NCBI RefSeq assembly: GCF_003312875.1
Contig: NZ_CP015163.1
Coordinates: 7,192,001-7,256,000 of the forward strand
Source of the DNA: Amycolatopsis albispora
GTDB lineage: Bacteria; Actinomycetota; Actinomycetes; Mycobacteriales; Pseudonocardiaceae
DNA length: 64,000 nt
Reading direction: 5' to 3'
Shown piece by piece: positions 53,530 through 62,722 of the stretch. Position 1 is the stretch's first letter. Every line of letters starts with the position of its first letter. The notes beneath the pieces are model-generated. The model did no database searches and was not told the DNA's origin. It worked only from the letters and a program-made list of their open reading frames with translations. Position numbers and translations under genes: made by a program.

Positions 53530-54252
53530 TTAGTCGCCTCGGCGGACTGGGCCGAGGAGTTGTTGTTCCTTCGGGGTGGTGACCAGGCGCAGGGGGCGCC
53601 ACAGGTTGCGGCCCAGCGCGACCACCTGGTCGTCCTTCAGCGTGGTCAGCTGCCGCATCATCTGCGGCGGCAGGTTCCAGATGCGGGCCGCGAGCTCGGC
53701 CTGGCCGATCGGCAGACGCTGCATGAGGACCAAGTCGGCGGCGTTCGCGGTCGCCCCGGCCTGCGGGTGCAGGTACGGCAGCACGTAGACCGTCGTCTGC
53801 CACGGCGAGCGCGGCGGGAACAGGTCCTGCGGAGTCGGTCCGCCATCGGTGATCACCAGCAGCGGCGCGTCTTCCGAAGGCCGCGGAAGCTCGACCGGCG
53901 AGAGCCGGCGGATCTGGACCAGCGGCGATGGGCGCCCGTTGGGCTGGTTCCCGGCCGCCTTCGCGAGCAGCTGCCACGCCGTGGGCCGACCGGTGGCGAC
54001 CACCACCCACGCACCGACGGCCATCGCCCGCAGAGCTACCTGGCGGGCCAGGTAGAGACCGCCGACCAGCACGATCCTGGTCGGCGTGGAGCGCAGCGCC
54101 GAAATGGTCAGCGGTTCGTCCTTCAGGCCGGAGCCCAGGACGATGCCGCCGCGATCACCGGACGGGCTGACCGCGTCCAGCATGGCCGGATCCACCGAGA
54201 ACTCGGGGGCCACGCCGATGTTCTGGCCGGCGTCGCGCATTCGCGTGCTCAT
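53530..54252 (-). CDS. ESX-associated hypothetical protein
   Basis: 240 residues, alpha/beta, no membrane segment. It includes a Rossmann-like stretch ([29 protein letters not shown]) and a C-terminal helical region. It overlaps the eccE 3' end by 4 bp and is translated after it, so it is probably an accessory of the same secretion system. I do not recognise a named family. Mycobacterial ESX-4 has an unrelated-looking hypothetical gene (Rv3446c) in its locus; equivalence cannot be judged from sequence alone. Confidence 0.65.
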   Translation of the reverse strand: MSTRMRDAGQNIGVAPEFSVDPAMLDAVSPSGDRGGIVLGSGLKDEPLTISALRSTPTRIVLVGGLYLARQVALRAMAVGAWVVVATGRPTAWQLLAKAAGNQPNGRPSPLVQIRRLSPVELPRPSEDAPLLVITDGGPTPQDLFPPRSPWQTTVYVLPYLHPQAGATANAADLVLMQRLPIGQAELAARIWNLPPQMMRQLTTLKDDQVVALGRNLWRPLRLVTTPKEQQLLGPVRRGD

Positions 54253-55838
54253 GCCGTGCCTCCCATCGGCATCGTGGCGGCCAGGCCGGCTACCTGACGG
54301 CCGCGCAGCAAGGTGAGGTCGATGTTGAGCCGGTCCGAGATGGCCTTCATCCGGTCCGACGCGACGTCCAGCTCACGCGGGTTTCGCGCGCTCAAGCGCA
54401 CCACGCCGCGGAGGCCGATCCTGCCTTCGTCCGCAGAAGGCGAGATGGACATCGCGATCGTCGAGGACAGGGCGCGCACGCTGCTCAGCGCGTTGAGCGT
54501 GCCGGTGATCTTGCCCTTCGGCCAGCCGCTGATCGCGTAGCTGGCGTGGCCTATGCCCGCAGAAGTCACGCTGTCCTTGCGCTCCTGGAGGGCCACTCGG
54601 GTGCCCGAGCCGGCGACGGCGGTGAGTTCTGCGGCCGAAAGTCCGGCGCGGAGGACTTCGTCGGGGTCCAGGGGGCGGGTGGGGACGCCTTGCGACTCGA
54701 GGGCGTTCCGAACCCGCGAAAGTGCGCCGATCAAGGCGCGGTGGGCGCCGACGACGCCGCCGCCGCGTTCACGCACGGCCGTCGGGCAGCGACGCGGGTC
54801 CAGCCGGATCGCGACCCAGGTCGTCCGCCGCGCCGCAGCCTGCAGCGGCCCGAGGACCTCCATGTACGAGCTCAGCGCGGGCGAGTCCGACGGCAAAGCC
54901 GCAGAACCCGGGTAGCAGTGCCAGATCACCTGGATCGAGTCGAGCACCACACCGCGGTCCTCGAGGCACGGCGCGAGCGCGGAAAGCGGCAGGCTCGGCG
55001 CGCCGCCCGCCTGGCTGATCAGCGCGGGCGCCGGTTCGACCAGCAGCACCGCGGTCCAGGTGCCGTCGTTCCAAGCGAGGCCGACCTGCTGCCGCTCGTG
55101 GTCGACACCGTGCGCGACCACCAGATCAGGCACGACCAGTCGCAGCAGGTTCACTCGCGGGTCATCCGGCCCGGTCACCGCGTCCTCGGCCGCCGCGATC
55201 GACTCGATGCTGCTCGGCGGAGTGGGATTCGCCACCCTGCTGTGCGACCGCATCGAATACCGCAGGCTGAGACCAACCCATTGGGTGAACCACTGCCCGC
55301 CCCAGCGCATGAATGCGATCACCAGAGCGAGCGCCGTCACACCGATGGAGACGTACAGCAGCTTTTCGTTGATCGCGAGCAGCACGAGCCCGATCGCCAG
55401 GCCGACCTCGACCACGACCAGGTTCATCACCGGCAGCGGGCCGAGGTTGATCCCCATCGCGCGACGGCGGGCCGCGCCGATCCGAACCGGCGCGGGCGGA
55501 GGGCCACCGGCGGGGCGCGGCGGCGGGCCGGGCGGCGGTCCGCCACCGGGGCCACTTGGGCCGCCGGGACCTCCCGGTCCACCAGGTCCACCCGGTCCCC
55601 TTGGCCCGCCAGGGCCTCCGGGCCCGCCGGGTCCACCAGGACCTCCCGGTCCGCCAGGGCCACCGGGTCCGCCAGGCCCACCGGGCACGCGCGGCCCCGC
55701 GGGACCACCAGGACCGCCGGCAGGGCCTCCCGGACGCCTCGGCGGTGGGCCGGGCGGACGGCCGCCGGGCGGAGGTGGTGGCGAACCCGGAGGCGGCCCC
55801 GGAGGTCCAGGTGGACGTGGAGGAGTGGTGACCGACAT
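54249..55838 (-). CDS. eccE: Type VII secretion protein EccE with collagen-like Gly-Gly-Pro N-terminus
   Basis: 529 residues from ATG 55838 (an in-frame start at 55868 would add 10). Residues about 5-120 are almost only Pro and Gly, including a long run of Gly-Gly-Pro triplets. Two membrane segments follow ([20 protein letters not shown] and [17 protein letters not shown]). A soluble domain of about 340 residues then matches EccE. EccE is a peripheral subunit of the ESX membrane complex. It is divergent from eccB. A partial palindrome lies inside. The M. tuberculosis ESX-4 locus lacks EccE. Confidence 0.82.
   Translation of the reverse strand: MSVTTPPRPPGPPGPPPGSPPPPPGGRPPGPPPRRPGGPAGGPGGPAGPRVPGGPGGPGGPGGPGGPGGPGGPGGPGGPRGPGGPGGPGGPGGPSGPGGGPPPGPPPRPAGGPPPAPVRIGAARRRAMGINLGPLPVMNLVVVEVGLAIGLVLLAINEKLLYVSIGVTALALVIAFMRWGGQWFTQWVGLSLRYSMRSHSRVANPTPPSSIESIAAAEDAVTGPDDPRVNLLRLVVPDLVVAHGVDHERQQVGLAWNDGTWTAVLLVEPAPALISQAGGAPSLPLSALAPCLEDRGVVLDSIQVIWHCYPGSAALPSDSPALSSYMEVLGPLQAAARRTTWVAIRLDPRRCPTAVRERGGGVVGAHRALIGALSRVRNALESQGVPTRPLDPDEVLRAGLSAAELTAVAGSGTRVALQERKDSVTSAGIGHASYAISGWPKGKITGTLNALSSVRALSSTIAMSISPSADEGRIGLRGVVRLSARNPRELDVASDRMKAISDRLNIDLTLLRGRQVAGLAATMPMGGTA
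54549..54566. repeat. Partial dispersed palindrome in eccE
   Basis: GCCTATGCCCGCAGAAGT; read on the minus strand as Thr-Ser-Ala-Gly-Ile-Gly. Confidence 0.4.
55489..55795 (-). repeat. Gly-Gly-Pro / Pro-rich coding repeat in eccE
   Basis: A 9-bp-period GC-rich coding repeat (GGACCACCT-like units) gives Gly-Gly-Pro triplets with Pro-rich flanks. Read on the plus strand it appears as Gly-Pro-Pro triplets, which is a shadow of the real gene. Confidence 0.8.
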
Positions 55839-55992
55839 CCGCTCGTTCTCTTCCCCTCGTGCTTGCAACTGCGCCGGAAAGCCAGTCCGGAGTGTCGAAC
55901 CCTAGCCGGAGTTGGTAGAAACCAACCACCAGCCGTCCCCGTGCGGCTATCCTGCGGAACCGTACCGCGAGTGGGAGAGCTGTAGGTCGAGA
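55839..55992. promoter_or_regulatory. Divergent eccE/eccB control region
   Basis: 154 bp between the two starts. It contains an inverted repeat GTTGGT-AGAA-ACCAAC (55911-55926) and a TATCCT (55948-55953) that could be the eccB -10. The -35 cannot be assigned. Confidence 0.35.
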
Positions 55993-57657
55993 ATGCCGTC
56001 AACACCGACAACAAAGTCTCAGGTCCAGGCATATCAGTTCGTGCTGCGCAGGATGCAGTCCGCGTTGGTCCGCAAGGACGCCGTCATGCTCCACGACCCC
56101 ATGCGGACGCACTCGCGTGCCACGATCGTGGGTGTTGTGCTGGCCGTCATCGGCATGCTCGGCTTCATCATTTTCGGCTTCATCAAACCGGCGCCCAAGC
56201 CGCCTTCTGCGGGCATAGTCATCGGCGAGCAGTCCGGCCAGATCTACGTGAAGACCGAGAACCCGACCAAGCTGATCCCGACCTTCAACCTCGCGTCCGC
56301 GCGGCTGATGCTGCTCGGTCAGCAACAGCAGGCGCCGGCAGAGGGCCAGCAGGCCGGCCAGCAGCAGCCTGCCGCGCCAAAGCTCGTCGAGCCCGCGGTG
56401 GTGCCGGACGAGCAGCTCAAGGACATCCCCCGCGGACGGCAGCAGGGCATCGTCAACGCGCCGCAGCTTTTGCCGAATAAAGACCAGCGGATCTCCGACC
56501 ACTGGGCGGTGTGCGACTTCCTCCGCATCGACCCGAACCAGCCGGAGAGCGTCGGCCTCCAGCAGGCAACCCGCGAAACCAGCGTCCTCGCCGGTGTTTC
56601 GAACCTCGGCACCGAAGGCATGGGCCGGGAGCTCGGCGACCGCGAGGCGCTGCTCGTCACCGGTGACAACGCGGCCACCTACCTCGTCTACCGGCTCGCC
56701 AACCACGCGAACCAGCCGAACGCCAGCGTGGTGAAGGCCAGGCTCGCGCCGGGCAACATCGTCAAGGCGGCGCTGGGTGTGACGGTCAACGGCCGCAAGA
56801 TCTCGACCGGTCTACTCAACGCCATCCCCGAGGTCGACCAGCTGAACGAGCAGCGGGTCACGGGCGCGGGCTCGCAGACGACCGGCTTCAACATCGACGG
56901 CCTGCCCGTCGGCGCGGTGTTCAAGACCCAGCCTTCTGGCGGCGAAACCCTGTTCTGGGTGATCCACTCGACCGGCATCCAGCAGATCTCCGAGGTCGCC
57001 GGCGACATCATCCGGACCACGAACTCCTCGGTTTCGCAGAACAAAGAGGTTCGCACGGTGAACCTCGACAAGATCGCCCAGGTCAGGCAGATCAACGCGG
57101 ACGCGCCCGAGGCGCTGAAGGTGGACACCTACCCGAAGCTGAAGCCCGAGATCCTCGACCCGATCAAGAGCGGCACTCCGGCGACCTGCCTGGGCTGGCG
57201 GACCGAGGGCGACGGCGCGACCAAGGACGAGCGCACCGCTGTCTACGTCAGCAACGAGGTGCCGTTCCCGAAGGACGCCAACGGCGCGCGGCAGACGCCG
57301 GTCGCAGTCGGCCAGCCGACGCCGGACGGCATGAAGATCGACAGCTTCTACATGCAGCCGGGCCGGGCCGCCGTGGTGCGGGCAGCGCAGTCGAAGGACT
57401 CCTTCACGTCGGGGCCGATCTCGCTGGTCTCCGATCTCGGGCTGCGGTATGGCGTGCCGGACCTGCCGACGGCGCAGGCCCTGTTCGGTCCGGACCCGCA
57501 GGCGCCAGCGCCGGAAAACATCCTGAAACTGCTGCCGGCCGCGGCGACGACCCTGAACGTGAACGACGCGATGCGGACGTACGACTCGGTGCCGGTGGAC
57601 CCGGCTGCCGGGTCGTTCCCGAGCGCGCCGCCGCAGGCACAAGGTGCGGGAGGCTGA
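55993..57657 (+). CDS. eccB: Type VII secretion protein EccB
   Basis: 554 residues from ATG 55993 (PSTPTTKSQVQAYQFVLRRMQSALVRKDAVML, the standard EccB start). One membrane segment follows at residues about 40-62. A large extracytoplasmic repeat domain comes next (NASVVKARLAPGNIVKAALG, GLPVGAVFK, YVSNEVPFP). Its two Cys (in AVCDFL and ATCLGW) probably form the known disulfide. EccB is a core subunit of the ESX membrane complex. A partial palindrome lies at the membrane exit (PSAGIVIG). Confidence 0.95.
   Translation: MPSTPTTKSQVQAYQFVLRRMQSALVRKDAVMLHDPMRTHSRATIVGVVLAVIGMLGFIIFGFIKPAPKPPSAGIVIGEQSGQIYVKTENPTKLIPTFNLASARLMLLGQQQQAPAEGQQAGQQQPAAPKLVEPAVVPDEQLKDIPRGRQQGIVNAPQLLPNKDQRISDHWAVCDFLRIDPNQPESVGLQQATRETSVLAGVSNLGTEGMGRELGDREALLVTGDNAATYLVYRLANHANQPNASVVKARLAPGNIVKAALGVTVNGRKISTGLLNAIPEVDQLNEQRVTGAGSQTTGFNIDGLPVGAVFKTQPSGGETLFWVIHSTGIQQISEVAGDIIRTTNSSVSQNKEVRTVNLDKIAQVRQINADAPEALKVDTYPKLKPEILDPIKSGTPATCLGWRTEGDGATKDERTAVYVSNEVPFPKDANGARQTPVAVGQPTPDGMKIDSFYMQPGRAAVVRAAQSKDSFTSGPISLVSDLGLRYGVPDLPTAQALFGPDPQAPAPENILKLLPAAATTLNVNDAMRTYDSVPVDPAAGSFPSAPPQAQGAGG
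56203..56220. repeat. Partial dispersed palindrome in eccB
   Basis: CCTTCTGCGGGCATAGTC, read as Pro-Ser-Ala-Gly-Ile-Val. Confidence 0.4.
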
Positions 57658-57723
57658 CGGAACCGTCGGCAGGGGGTCGTCGTCACACCGCAGTAGTGGA
57701 CACTCGAGTCCGGAGGTGTGGTT

Positions 57724-58038
57724 GTGTCGGGTTTCAAGGTCGATGCCGAGGTAGTCGCCGATTACGCGAGATCGGTGGAGGACGCCGCGGCGGACCTGGA
57801 CACGGCGCACGGCGCGCTGACCGGGCAGGCGTTGGCCGGTGAGGACTTCGGCGTTCTGGGGCGCGAGGTCGGGGCCGCGGACGCGTACGCGCGCGCCGCG
57901 GCCGCCCTCCACACCCAACTAGCCACCGGACGCGACGCCCTGCTTTCGGCCGCAGAAGCTTTGCGAGAGGTCGCCGGGCAGCACGGTGGCGGCGAAGAAG
58001 AAGCGGTGTCGGCGCTCAAGAAGGCGGTGGAGTCCTGA
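57724..58038 (+). CDS. EspC/WXG100-like small secretion target
   Basis: 104 residues from GTG 57724, with CGGAGG about 8 bases upstream. An all-helical, cysteine-free protein of the ESX secretion-associated (DUF2580-like) type, with Ala-rich helices. It overlaps the next gene as TGATG and probably forms a heterodimer with it. A palindrome copy is read as Leu-Leu-Ser-Ala-Ala-Glu-Ala. Confidence 0.7.
   Translation: MSGFKVDAEVVADYARSVEDAAADLDTAHGALTGQALAGEDFGVLGREVGAADAYARAAAALHTQLATGRDALLSAAEALREVAGQHGGGEEEAVSALKKAVES
57942..57959. repeat. Dispersed palindrome copy in the EspC-like gene
   Basis: GCTTTCGGCCGCAGAAGC, read as Leu-Ser-Ala-Ala-Glu-Ala. Confidence 0.55.
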
Positions 58039-59282
58039 TGGGCATCCCAGACCCCGAGCCCGACGTCTTCCAGGGCCTGCGCGCCGCAGTCACCCCGCCC
58101 GCCGCGGTCGCAGGCTTTAGCGGGCAAAAGCATGTTGTCCCCGAAGCGCCGCAGGTGGCGAGCGTGTCTCAGCGGCCGGAGGAGCCACCGGCGCCACCCG
58201 CGGAGGCCGAGGGCAAGGGTGGGCACCTCGAGTTCCTGTCCGAGCTGGCGAAGCAGCTGGGCGTCACGGACGTCGTCGAGGCGCACTTGGTGCCCGTCGT
58301 CGGTCAATGGACGGAAATGCGGGCTGAAGCGGAGCGTTGGCGTGCTGCGGCGGCTTCTGCGGGCGAAATCTCGACGGGGCTGGCTGAGCCGCTGGGCAAG
58401 ATCGACGCGGGTTGGGAAGGCGAGAACGCCGACGCCTTCGTGGCCTACATGGGCAAGATCAACTCGGCCAGTGAGGCCGCGCAGGAGGCCATGAAGACCA
58501 TGGCCGACGCGCTCGACGACACGGCTGACGCCATCGAGCGGATCGCCAGCACGATGATCGACGTCGTGCTTGATGCCGCAGAAGTCGCCTCCGAGGCCGC
58601 GATGCTGCCAGTTGGGGGCACGGAACGGGCCCGGAGCCACCTCATCGACGTTCAGCAGTCCACACAGGCCCTCCACGACTCGGTGCGCGACGTGCTCGAG
58701 GAATTCGCTCGGTTGTGTGACGGAGTGGAAGGCAAGGACGCTGAGGAGCGCAGCGTCGCGATGGAGAACCAGTTCCCGGGTGAGAAGTTCGCCCTGAAAG
58801 ACGGGTCTGCCGAGCCCGCTGCAGCCGCGGCGGCACCCGCCGGGACCACGGAGAAGACCGACGCTTCCGCGCCCGCGGAGAAGGCTGCCGCGGGATCCAG
58901 CGGTGGCGGCTCCGAGGGTTCGGCCAGCGGTGGAGGTGGAGCCGGTGCAGTGGGTACGGATACCGCTGTGCCGTCGCCGCCGCAGCCTGGGAACCAGACG
59001 GCCGCTGGTGCGCCGCCGGCCGCTGAGCCTGTCGCCGCGAATCCCGGGGCCGCTGCCGCGTCGAGGGGCGCCGCTGGGACCACTGGGTCGCCGATGATGG
59101 GCGGCATGATGCCGATGGGCATGGGTGGCATGGCCGGTGGCGGCCAGAGCGGCAATCAGGAACACCGGGTGAAGACGCGGGTGAACACGGATCCCGTGGA
59201 CCTGTTCGGCAAGCCGGAGCAGGTCGCGCCGCCGGTTCTCGGAGAAGACCCGGTCCGGAAGTCCCCCGACAAGGGTGCCTGA
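58038..59282 (+). CDS. Large WXG100-like secretion substrate with low-complexity Gly/Ala/Met tail
   Basis: 414 residues. A Pro-rich N-terminus is followed by a helical domain with a WXG-type turn (KIDAGWEGENADAFVAYMGKIN, about residues 119-140). An Ala/Ser/Gly/Pro-rich linker of about 130 residues and a Met/Gly-rich tail come next (PMMGGMMPMGMGGMAGGG), and a charged end follows. It is translated with the EspC-like gene and lies inside the ESX-4-like locus, so it is the likely secreted partner or an adaptor. No toxin domain. Two palindrome copies are in frame (FSGQK and ASAGE). Confidence 0.72.
   Translation: MGIPDPEPDVFQGLRAAVTPPAAVAGFSGQKHVVPEAPQVASVSQRPEEPPAPPAEAEGKGGHLEFLSELAKQLGVTDVVEAHLVPVVGQWTEMRAEAERWRAAAASAGEISTGLAEPLGKIDAGWEGENADAFVAYMGKINSASEAAQEAMKTMADALDDTADAIERIASTMIDVVLDAAEVASEAAMLPVGGTERARSHLIDVQQSTQALHDSVRDVLEEFARLCDGVEGKDAEERSVAMENQFPGEKFALKDGSAEPAAAAAAPAGTTEKTDASAPAEKAAAGSSGGGSEGSASGGGGAGAVGTDTAVPSPPQPGNQTAAGAPPAAEPVAANPGAAAASRGAAGTTGSPMMGGMMPMGMGGMAGGGQSGNQEHRVKTRVNTDPVDLFGKPEQVAPPVLGEDPVRKSPDKGA
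58114..58131. repeat. Dispersed palindrome copy in the WXG-like substrate gene
   Basis: GCTTTAGCGGGCAAAAGC, read as Phe-Ser-Gly-Gln-Lys. Confidence 0.7.
58353..58370. repeat. Dispersed palindrome copy in the WXG-like substrate gene
   Basis: GCTTCTGCGGGCGAAATC, read as Ala-Ser-Ala-Gly-Glu-Ile. Confidence 0.6.
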
Positions 59283-59283
59283 A

Positions 59284-59301
59284 GCTTCTGCGGGCTAAAG
59301 C
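59284..59301. repeat. Dispersed palindrome copy directly after a stop codon
   Basis: GCTTCTGCGGGCTAAAGC, beginning one base after the stop at 59282. Confidence 0.7.
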
Positions 59302-59318
59302 AGGTTCGCCCGCGCTGA

Positions 59319-59360
59319 CCTGGGGGTTCTGCTTTTGCCCGCAAAAGCAGAACCCCCAGG
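59319..59360. terminator. Bidirectional terminator built on the dispersed palindrome
   Basis: The perfect core at 59331-59348 is extended to 20-bp perfect arms around CC. It lies between the convergent WXG-like gene (stop 59282) and mycP (stop 59363), so it can end both transcripts. Confidence 0.85.
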
Positions 59361-59362
59361 GG

Positions 59363-61036
59363 TCAGGCGGGTTTGTTGGGGGTGTCGGGGCGGTTGCGGC
59401 GCACGGTGTGCACCACGAACATCGTGATCAGCAGGGCCACCACGCCGCCGGCCGTGCCGGAAAGGGCCACGATCATCGGGGCCTTTGGACCGTCATTTGC
59501 GGGCGGAAGATCCGACGGCAGGGCGACGGGGGCGGGGAGCTTTTGCTGGTACGGGGTCGACAGGGCGATCTTGTCCTCGCCCGGGATGACCGCGGTGAGC
59601 GCCGCCATCGGGTTGATGACGCCGTAGCCGACGAACTGGTCCCGCCCCGAGCGCGCCCCCGGGTGTTGCGCGGTGCTGGTGATCCGGTGCATCACCTGCC
59701 GCGCGTTCAGGTTCGGGAACTTCGCCCTGATCAGCGTCGCCAGCCCGGCGACGTAGGGCGACGCGAAGCTGGTCCCCTGGATGGGCAGGACCTGTTCACC
59801 CTCCACGGTCTGGTTCGCGAAGTCGCCGATCCGCGCGTTCTTCGACGGGTCCAGCGAGATGATCTGCGTCCCCGGCGCGGCCACGGTCACCCACGGCCCG
59901 TTCACGCTGAAGCTCGCCACCCCGCCGGTCTCGTCGATCGCCGCCACCGAGATCACGTCGTCGGTGAACCACGGCGGGCTGACCACGTTGATCGGCTTGC
60001 TCGGGTCCGGCTGGTTGTTCTGCTTGCAGGTCTCGGAGGTGTTACCCGCCGCGGCGACCACCACGATGTCTTTGTTCACCGCGTACCGGACCGCTGCCTG
60101 CAGCGCCTGCTCCTCCGGCGTGATTCCGCCGCCAGAAGCAGGCCGGCAGTTGTCGACGGACATGTTGATGACGCGGACGCCGTCGGTGTCGGCGGCGGTC
60201 CGGACCGCCTGTGCGAGCGTGGTCAGGTTCCCGGCGCCCTGGCCACCCTGCTGACGGCCCTGGTTCCCCTGGCCGGGCACGGTGTCCGACGCGGACGAAC
60301 CCGCGGTGCCGCTCGACTCGGGCGGCTCCTCGGTCCCGGACTCCTCGCCACCACTCGACGGCGGCGGCTGCGAGCCGGACGGCTGACCGGCCTCACCGCT
60401 CGGCGGGGCCGCCGGGGTCTGCGGCTTGTCCTCGACCTGGTAGTTCTGGCTGGACTGGCGGATGGAGACGATCTGCGCGTCCGGGGCCACGCCCATGAAC
60501 CCGATGTCGTCCTGCTTGCGTGCGCCGATGATGCCCGCCACCTCGGTGCCGTGGCCGTCGCAGTCCTCGGTCCCCTTGCCGTCGGGGTGCACGTAGTCGC
60601 CGCCCTGCTGCACCGGCTGGCCGAACGCCGGGTGCGGTGTCACGCCGGTGTCGATCACGGCGACCCGGATGATCTCCCCGGTCGGCGTCTTACCGACGTG
60701 CCCGTTGGTCGCCGCCCGCATGTGGTCGTGCACCTTGTCGAGCTGGAGGTACTTCTGCGCCCAGGGGATGTCGGGCAGCGGGATGTTGTTGTCCAAGTCC
60801 CGCGTGACGCACTGGATCTTCTTGACGTAGTTCTTGTCCGGCTTGTTCGTCGCGGCGGGGAGCTTGCTCATGTCCACCGGCGGCGGAACCAGCGGGGCGC
60901 TGCCCGGCGGGGTACCGGGGGGCGGCGTGCCCTGTTGCGCACTCGCGGTCAGCGGGCTCAGGCCGGGGGCCAGGATCCCGACCGTGGCGGTGAGCAGCAC
61001 CGTCGCCACCCGCGACGGTGTTCCGAACGAACGCAC
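59363..61036 (-). CDS. mycP: Mycosin, type VII secretion subtilisin-like protease
   Basis: 557 residues from GTG 61036. Signal peptide to about residue 33. The catalytic triad is Asp129 (VIDTGV), His162 (DGHGTEVAG) and Ser423 (GTSFASPYVAG). A Pro/Ser/Gly/Gln-rich insert of about 70 residues (about 200-270) lies between His and Ser. A C-terminal membrane anchor (about 522-543) is followed by a short basic tail. Mycosin stabilises the ESX complex and processes some substrates outside the membrane. 23 bp downstream of eccD. Confidence 0.96.
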   Translation of the reverse strand: MRSFGTPSRVATVLLTATVGILAPGLSPLTASAQQGTPPPGTPPGSAPLVPPPVDMSKLPAATNKPDKNYVKKIQCVTRDLDNNIPLPDIPWAQKYLQLDKVHDHMRAATNGHVGKTPTGEIIRVAVIDTGVTPHPAFGQPVQQGGDYVHPDGKGTEDCDGHGTEVAGIIGARKQDDIGFMGVAPDAQIVSIRQSSQNYQVEDKPQTPAAPPSGEAGQPSGSQPPPSSGGEESGTEEPPESSGTAGSSASDTVPGQGNQGRQQGGQGAGNLTTLAQAVRTAADTDGVRVINMSVDNCRPASGGGITPEEQALQAAVRYAVNKDIVVVAAAGNTSETCKQNNQPDPSKPINVVSPPWFTDDVISVAAIDETGGVASFSVNGPWVTVAAPGTQIISLDPSKNARIGDFANQTVEGEQVLPIQGTSFASPYVAGLATLIRAKFPNLNARQVMHRITSTAQHPGARSGRDQFVGYGVINPMAALTAVIPGEDKIALSTPYQQKLPAPVALPSDLPPANDGPKAPMIVALSGTAGGVVALLITMFVVHTVRRNRPDTPNKPA

Positions 61037-61059
61037 TTCTTCCCCCTAAAGGTTCCCGC

Positions 61060-62457
61060 TCAGCGCGGGAAGTCGATGTGGCGCAGCGTCGAGTACAGGT
61101 CCATCACCGCGAGCGCGAGCGGCAGCACCGTCGCGATGCAGATCGCTTCGATGATCTCGACCGTGCGGCGAAGCGGCGGTGAGAAGCGCTGCCCCGGGAA
61201 GATCACGCCGACCACCAGCGCGCCCGCCGCGACCAGCACCAGCGTGCCCGCCACGAAGATCAGCCTGCCCATGCCGTCCTCGGTCCAGAGCCAGCCCAGC
61301 AGGATTCCGGCCGCGGAAACGATGCCGGTGGCGAGCAGGGCGACGGCCTGGCTGCCGTTGGCGTATGCCCTTCCCCGCAGAAGCAGGACCAGGGTGGCGA
61401 CCACGGCCATGATCACGCCGAAGATGCTCGGCGAGGTGGCGGTGATGATCGAGGCGAGCGCCGCGGTGGCGCCGCAGCCGATCAGCAGGCCGGTCATGTA
61501 GTTGTGCGCGACGGCCGTGCGGCGCTCGATGGCGGTGTAGTCGGGGAAGCCCGAGTCCTCCTTCAGCTCCTCCGCGCTGCCCGGCACGTGCGGCAGCGGA
61601 AGTTTCGCCAGCTGGAGCGTGATCCTCGGCAACATCGAGATGAAGGCCAGCGAGACCGCGGCGGTGCCGGCCGCGATGCCGGGCATCGGGTGCGCGACGA
61701 AGGTGGCGACCAGGAACGCGATCGACCACAGCGCGGCGGCGGTGGCCGCGGCGATGAAGGTGGTGATGCCGGCGCCGATCACCATGATCGCCACCGAGGC
61801 CACGATCAGCACCAGCGCCGACGCGAGCAGCAGGTTCGCCCGGATCCCCAGCCCGGGCACGATGTAGAAGCCGCTGACGAAGGCCAGCGGGAGGCCGCCC
61901 GCCGCGGCGATCAGCACGCCGGTCGCCTCCGCCTGGTACGCCTTGACCAGGGTGGCGCCGAGCGCGATGCAGGCGATCGAGCCGACACCGCCGGCGATCG
62001 CCGCCGCCAGCGCGCTGCCGCCGAACAGGCTTCCGCCCGCAAAAAGCGCGACGGCGGCGAAGAACAGGGCCAGGCCTCCGGCGATGTGGCCGATGCGCTG
62101 GGCGGTCTCCTTGGTCCACGGCCGGAAGCTGTCCGGGTCGGACTCCGCGATCGCGTCGACCACGTCGTCGTACAGCGGCGGCGGCGGGTTCTCGTTGCGC
62201 TTGCGCAACTGCAGCAGCTCACCGTCGACCACGCCGAGCGAGGCGAGCGTGCGGCTCGGGTCCAGCGGTGCGTCACCCAGCTTGGCCAGCGCCCAGCCAC
62301 CGTGGCGGGCGCCGCCGTCGGGGGTGGTCTCCTTGGCCATGTCGAGCAGCATCGGCAGCAGATCGGCCACCGCGACGTCGGCCGGCAAGGCCACGTCGAT
62401 GCGGGTGCGCGGCGCGACCACCGTCACCCTGCTGAATACCGTCGTGCCCGTCGCCAC
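61060..62457 (-). CDS. eccD: Type VII secretion integral membrane protein EccD
   Basis: 465 residues from GTG 62457. An N-terminal ubiquitin-like domain (about residues 5-85; VTVVAPRTRIDVALPADVAVADLLP) precedes eleven hydrophobic segments. Between the sixth and seventh lies a cytoplasmic loop (RITLQLAKLPLPHVPG). EccD dimers form the membrane wall of the ESX channel complex. Transcribed with mycP and divergent from eccC. A palindrome-like copy is read in a membrane segment. Confidence 0.95.
   Translation of the reverse strand: MATGTTVFSRVTVVAPRTRIDVALPADVAVADLLPMLLDMAKETTPDGGARHGGWALAKLGDAPLDPSRTLASLGVVDGELLQLRKRNENPPPPLYDDVVDAIAESDPDSFRPWTKETAQRIGHIAGGLALFFAAVALFAGGSLFGGSALAAAIAGGVGSIACIALGATLVKAYQAEATGVLIAAAGGLPLAFVSGFYIVPGLGIRANLLLASALVLIVASVAIMVIGAGITTFIAAATAAALWSIAFLVATFVAHPMPGIAAGTAAVSLAFISMLPRITLQLAKLPLPHVPGSAEELKEDSGFPDYTAIERRTAVAHNYMTGLLIGCGATAALASIITATSPSIFGVIMAVVATLVLLLRGRAYANGSQAVALLATGIVSAAGILLGWLWTEDGMGRLIFVAGTLVLVAAGALVVGVIFPGQRFSPPLRRTVEIIEAICIATVLPLALAVMDLYSTLRHIDFPR
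62031..62049. repeat. Dispersed palindrome-like copy in eccD
   Basis: GCTTCCGCCCGCAAAAAGC, one base longer than the consensus; read on the minus strand as Leu-Phe-Ala-Gly-Gly-Ser within a membrane segment. Confidence 0.5.
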
Positions 62458-62722
62458 TGGATGCCCCCTGCCTAGAGAGAATGCTGCGGGCAACTTATAC
62501 CCAATGCCCGCGTCACCGTTGTCGCCCGCCCGTGGCCGAACGAGTCCACCCGGTCGGCGCGCGGCTCTAGTATTAACGCACTTCCGGTGGTCGTGGGGGT
62601 AGTTCGCGCGATCCCGGCCAGGTTGGGCGGTCTTCACCCGGAGGGCCGCCCGGTTCGCTACCGTGTGGATCGGCCGTGTCTGCCTCGCGGCCGCAATCGC
62701 CGAGTTGAAGAGGGGTCCTTCG

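Noticed and set aside
55060..55905. Plus-strand collagen-like Gly-Pro-Pro protein
   Set aside because: It is the complement of the eccE Gly-Gly-Pro tract. The minus strand continues into a normal EccE domain with membrane segments.
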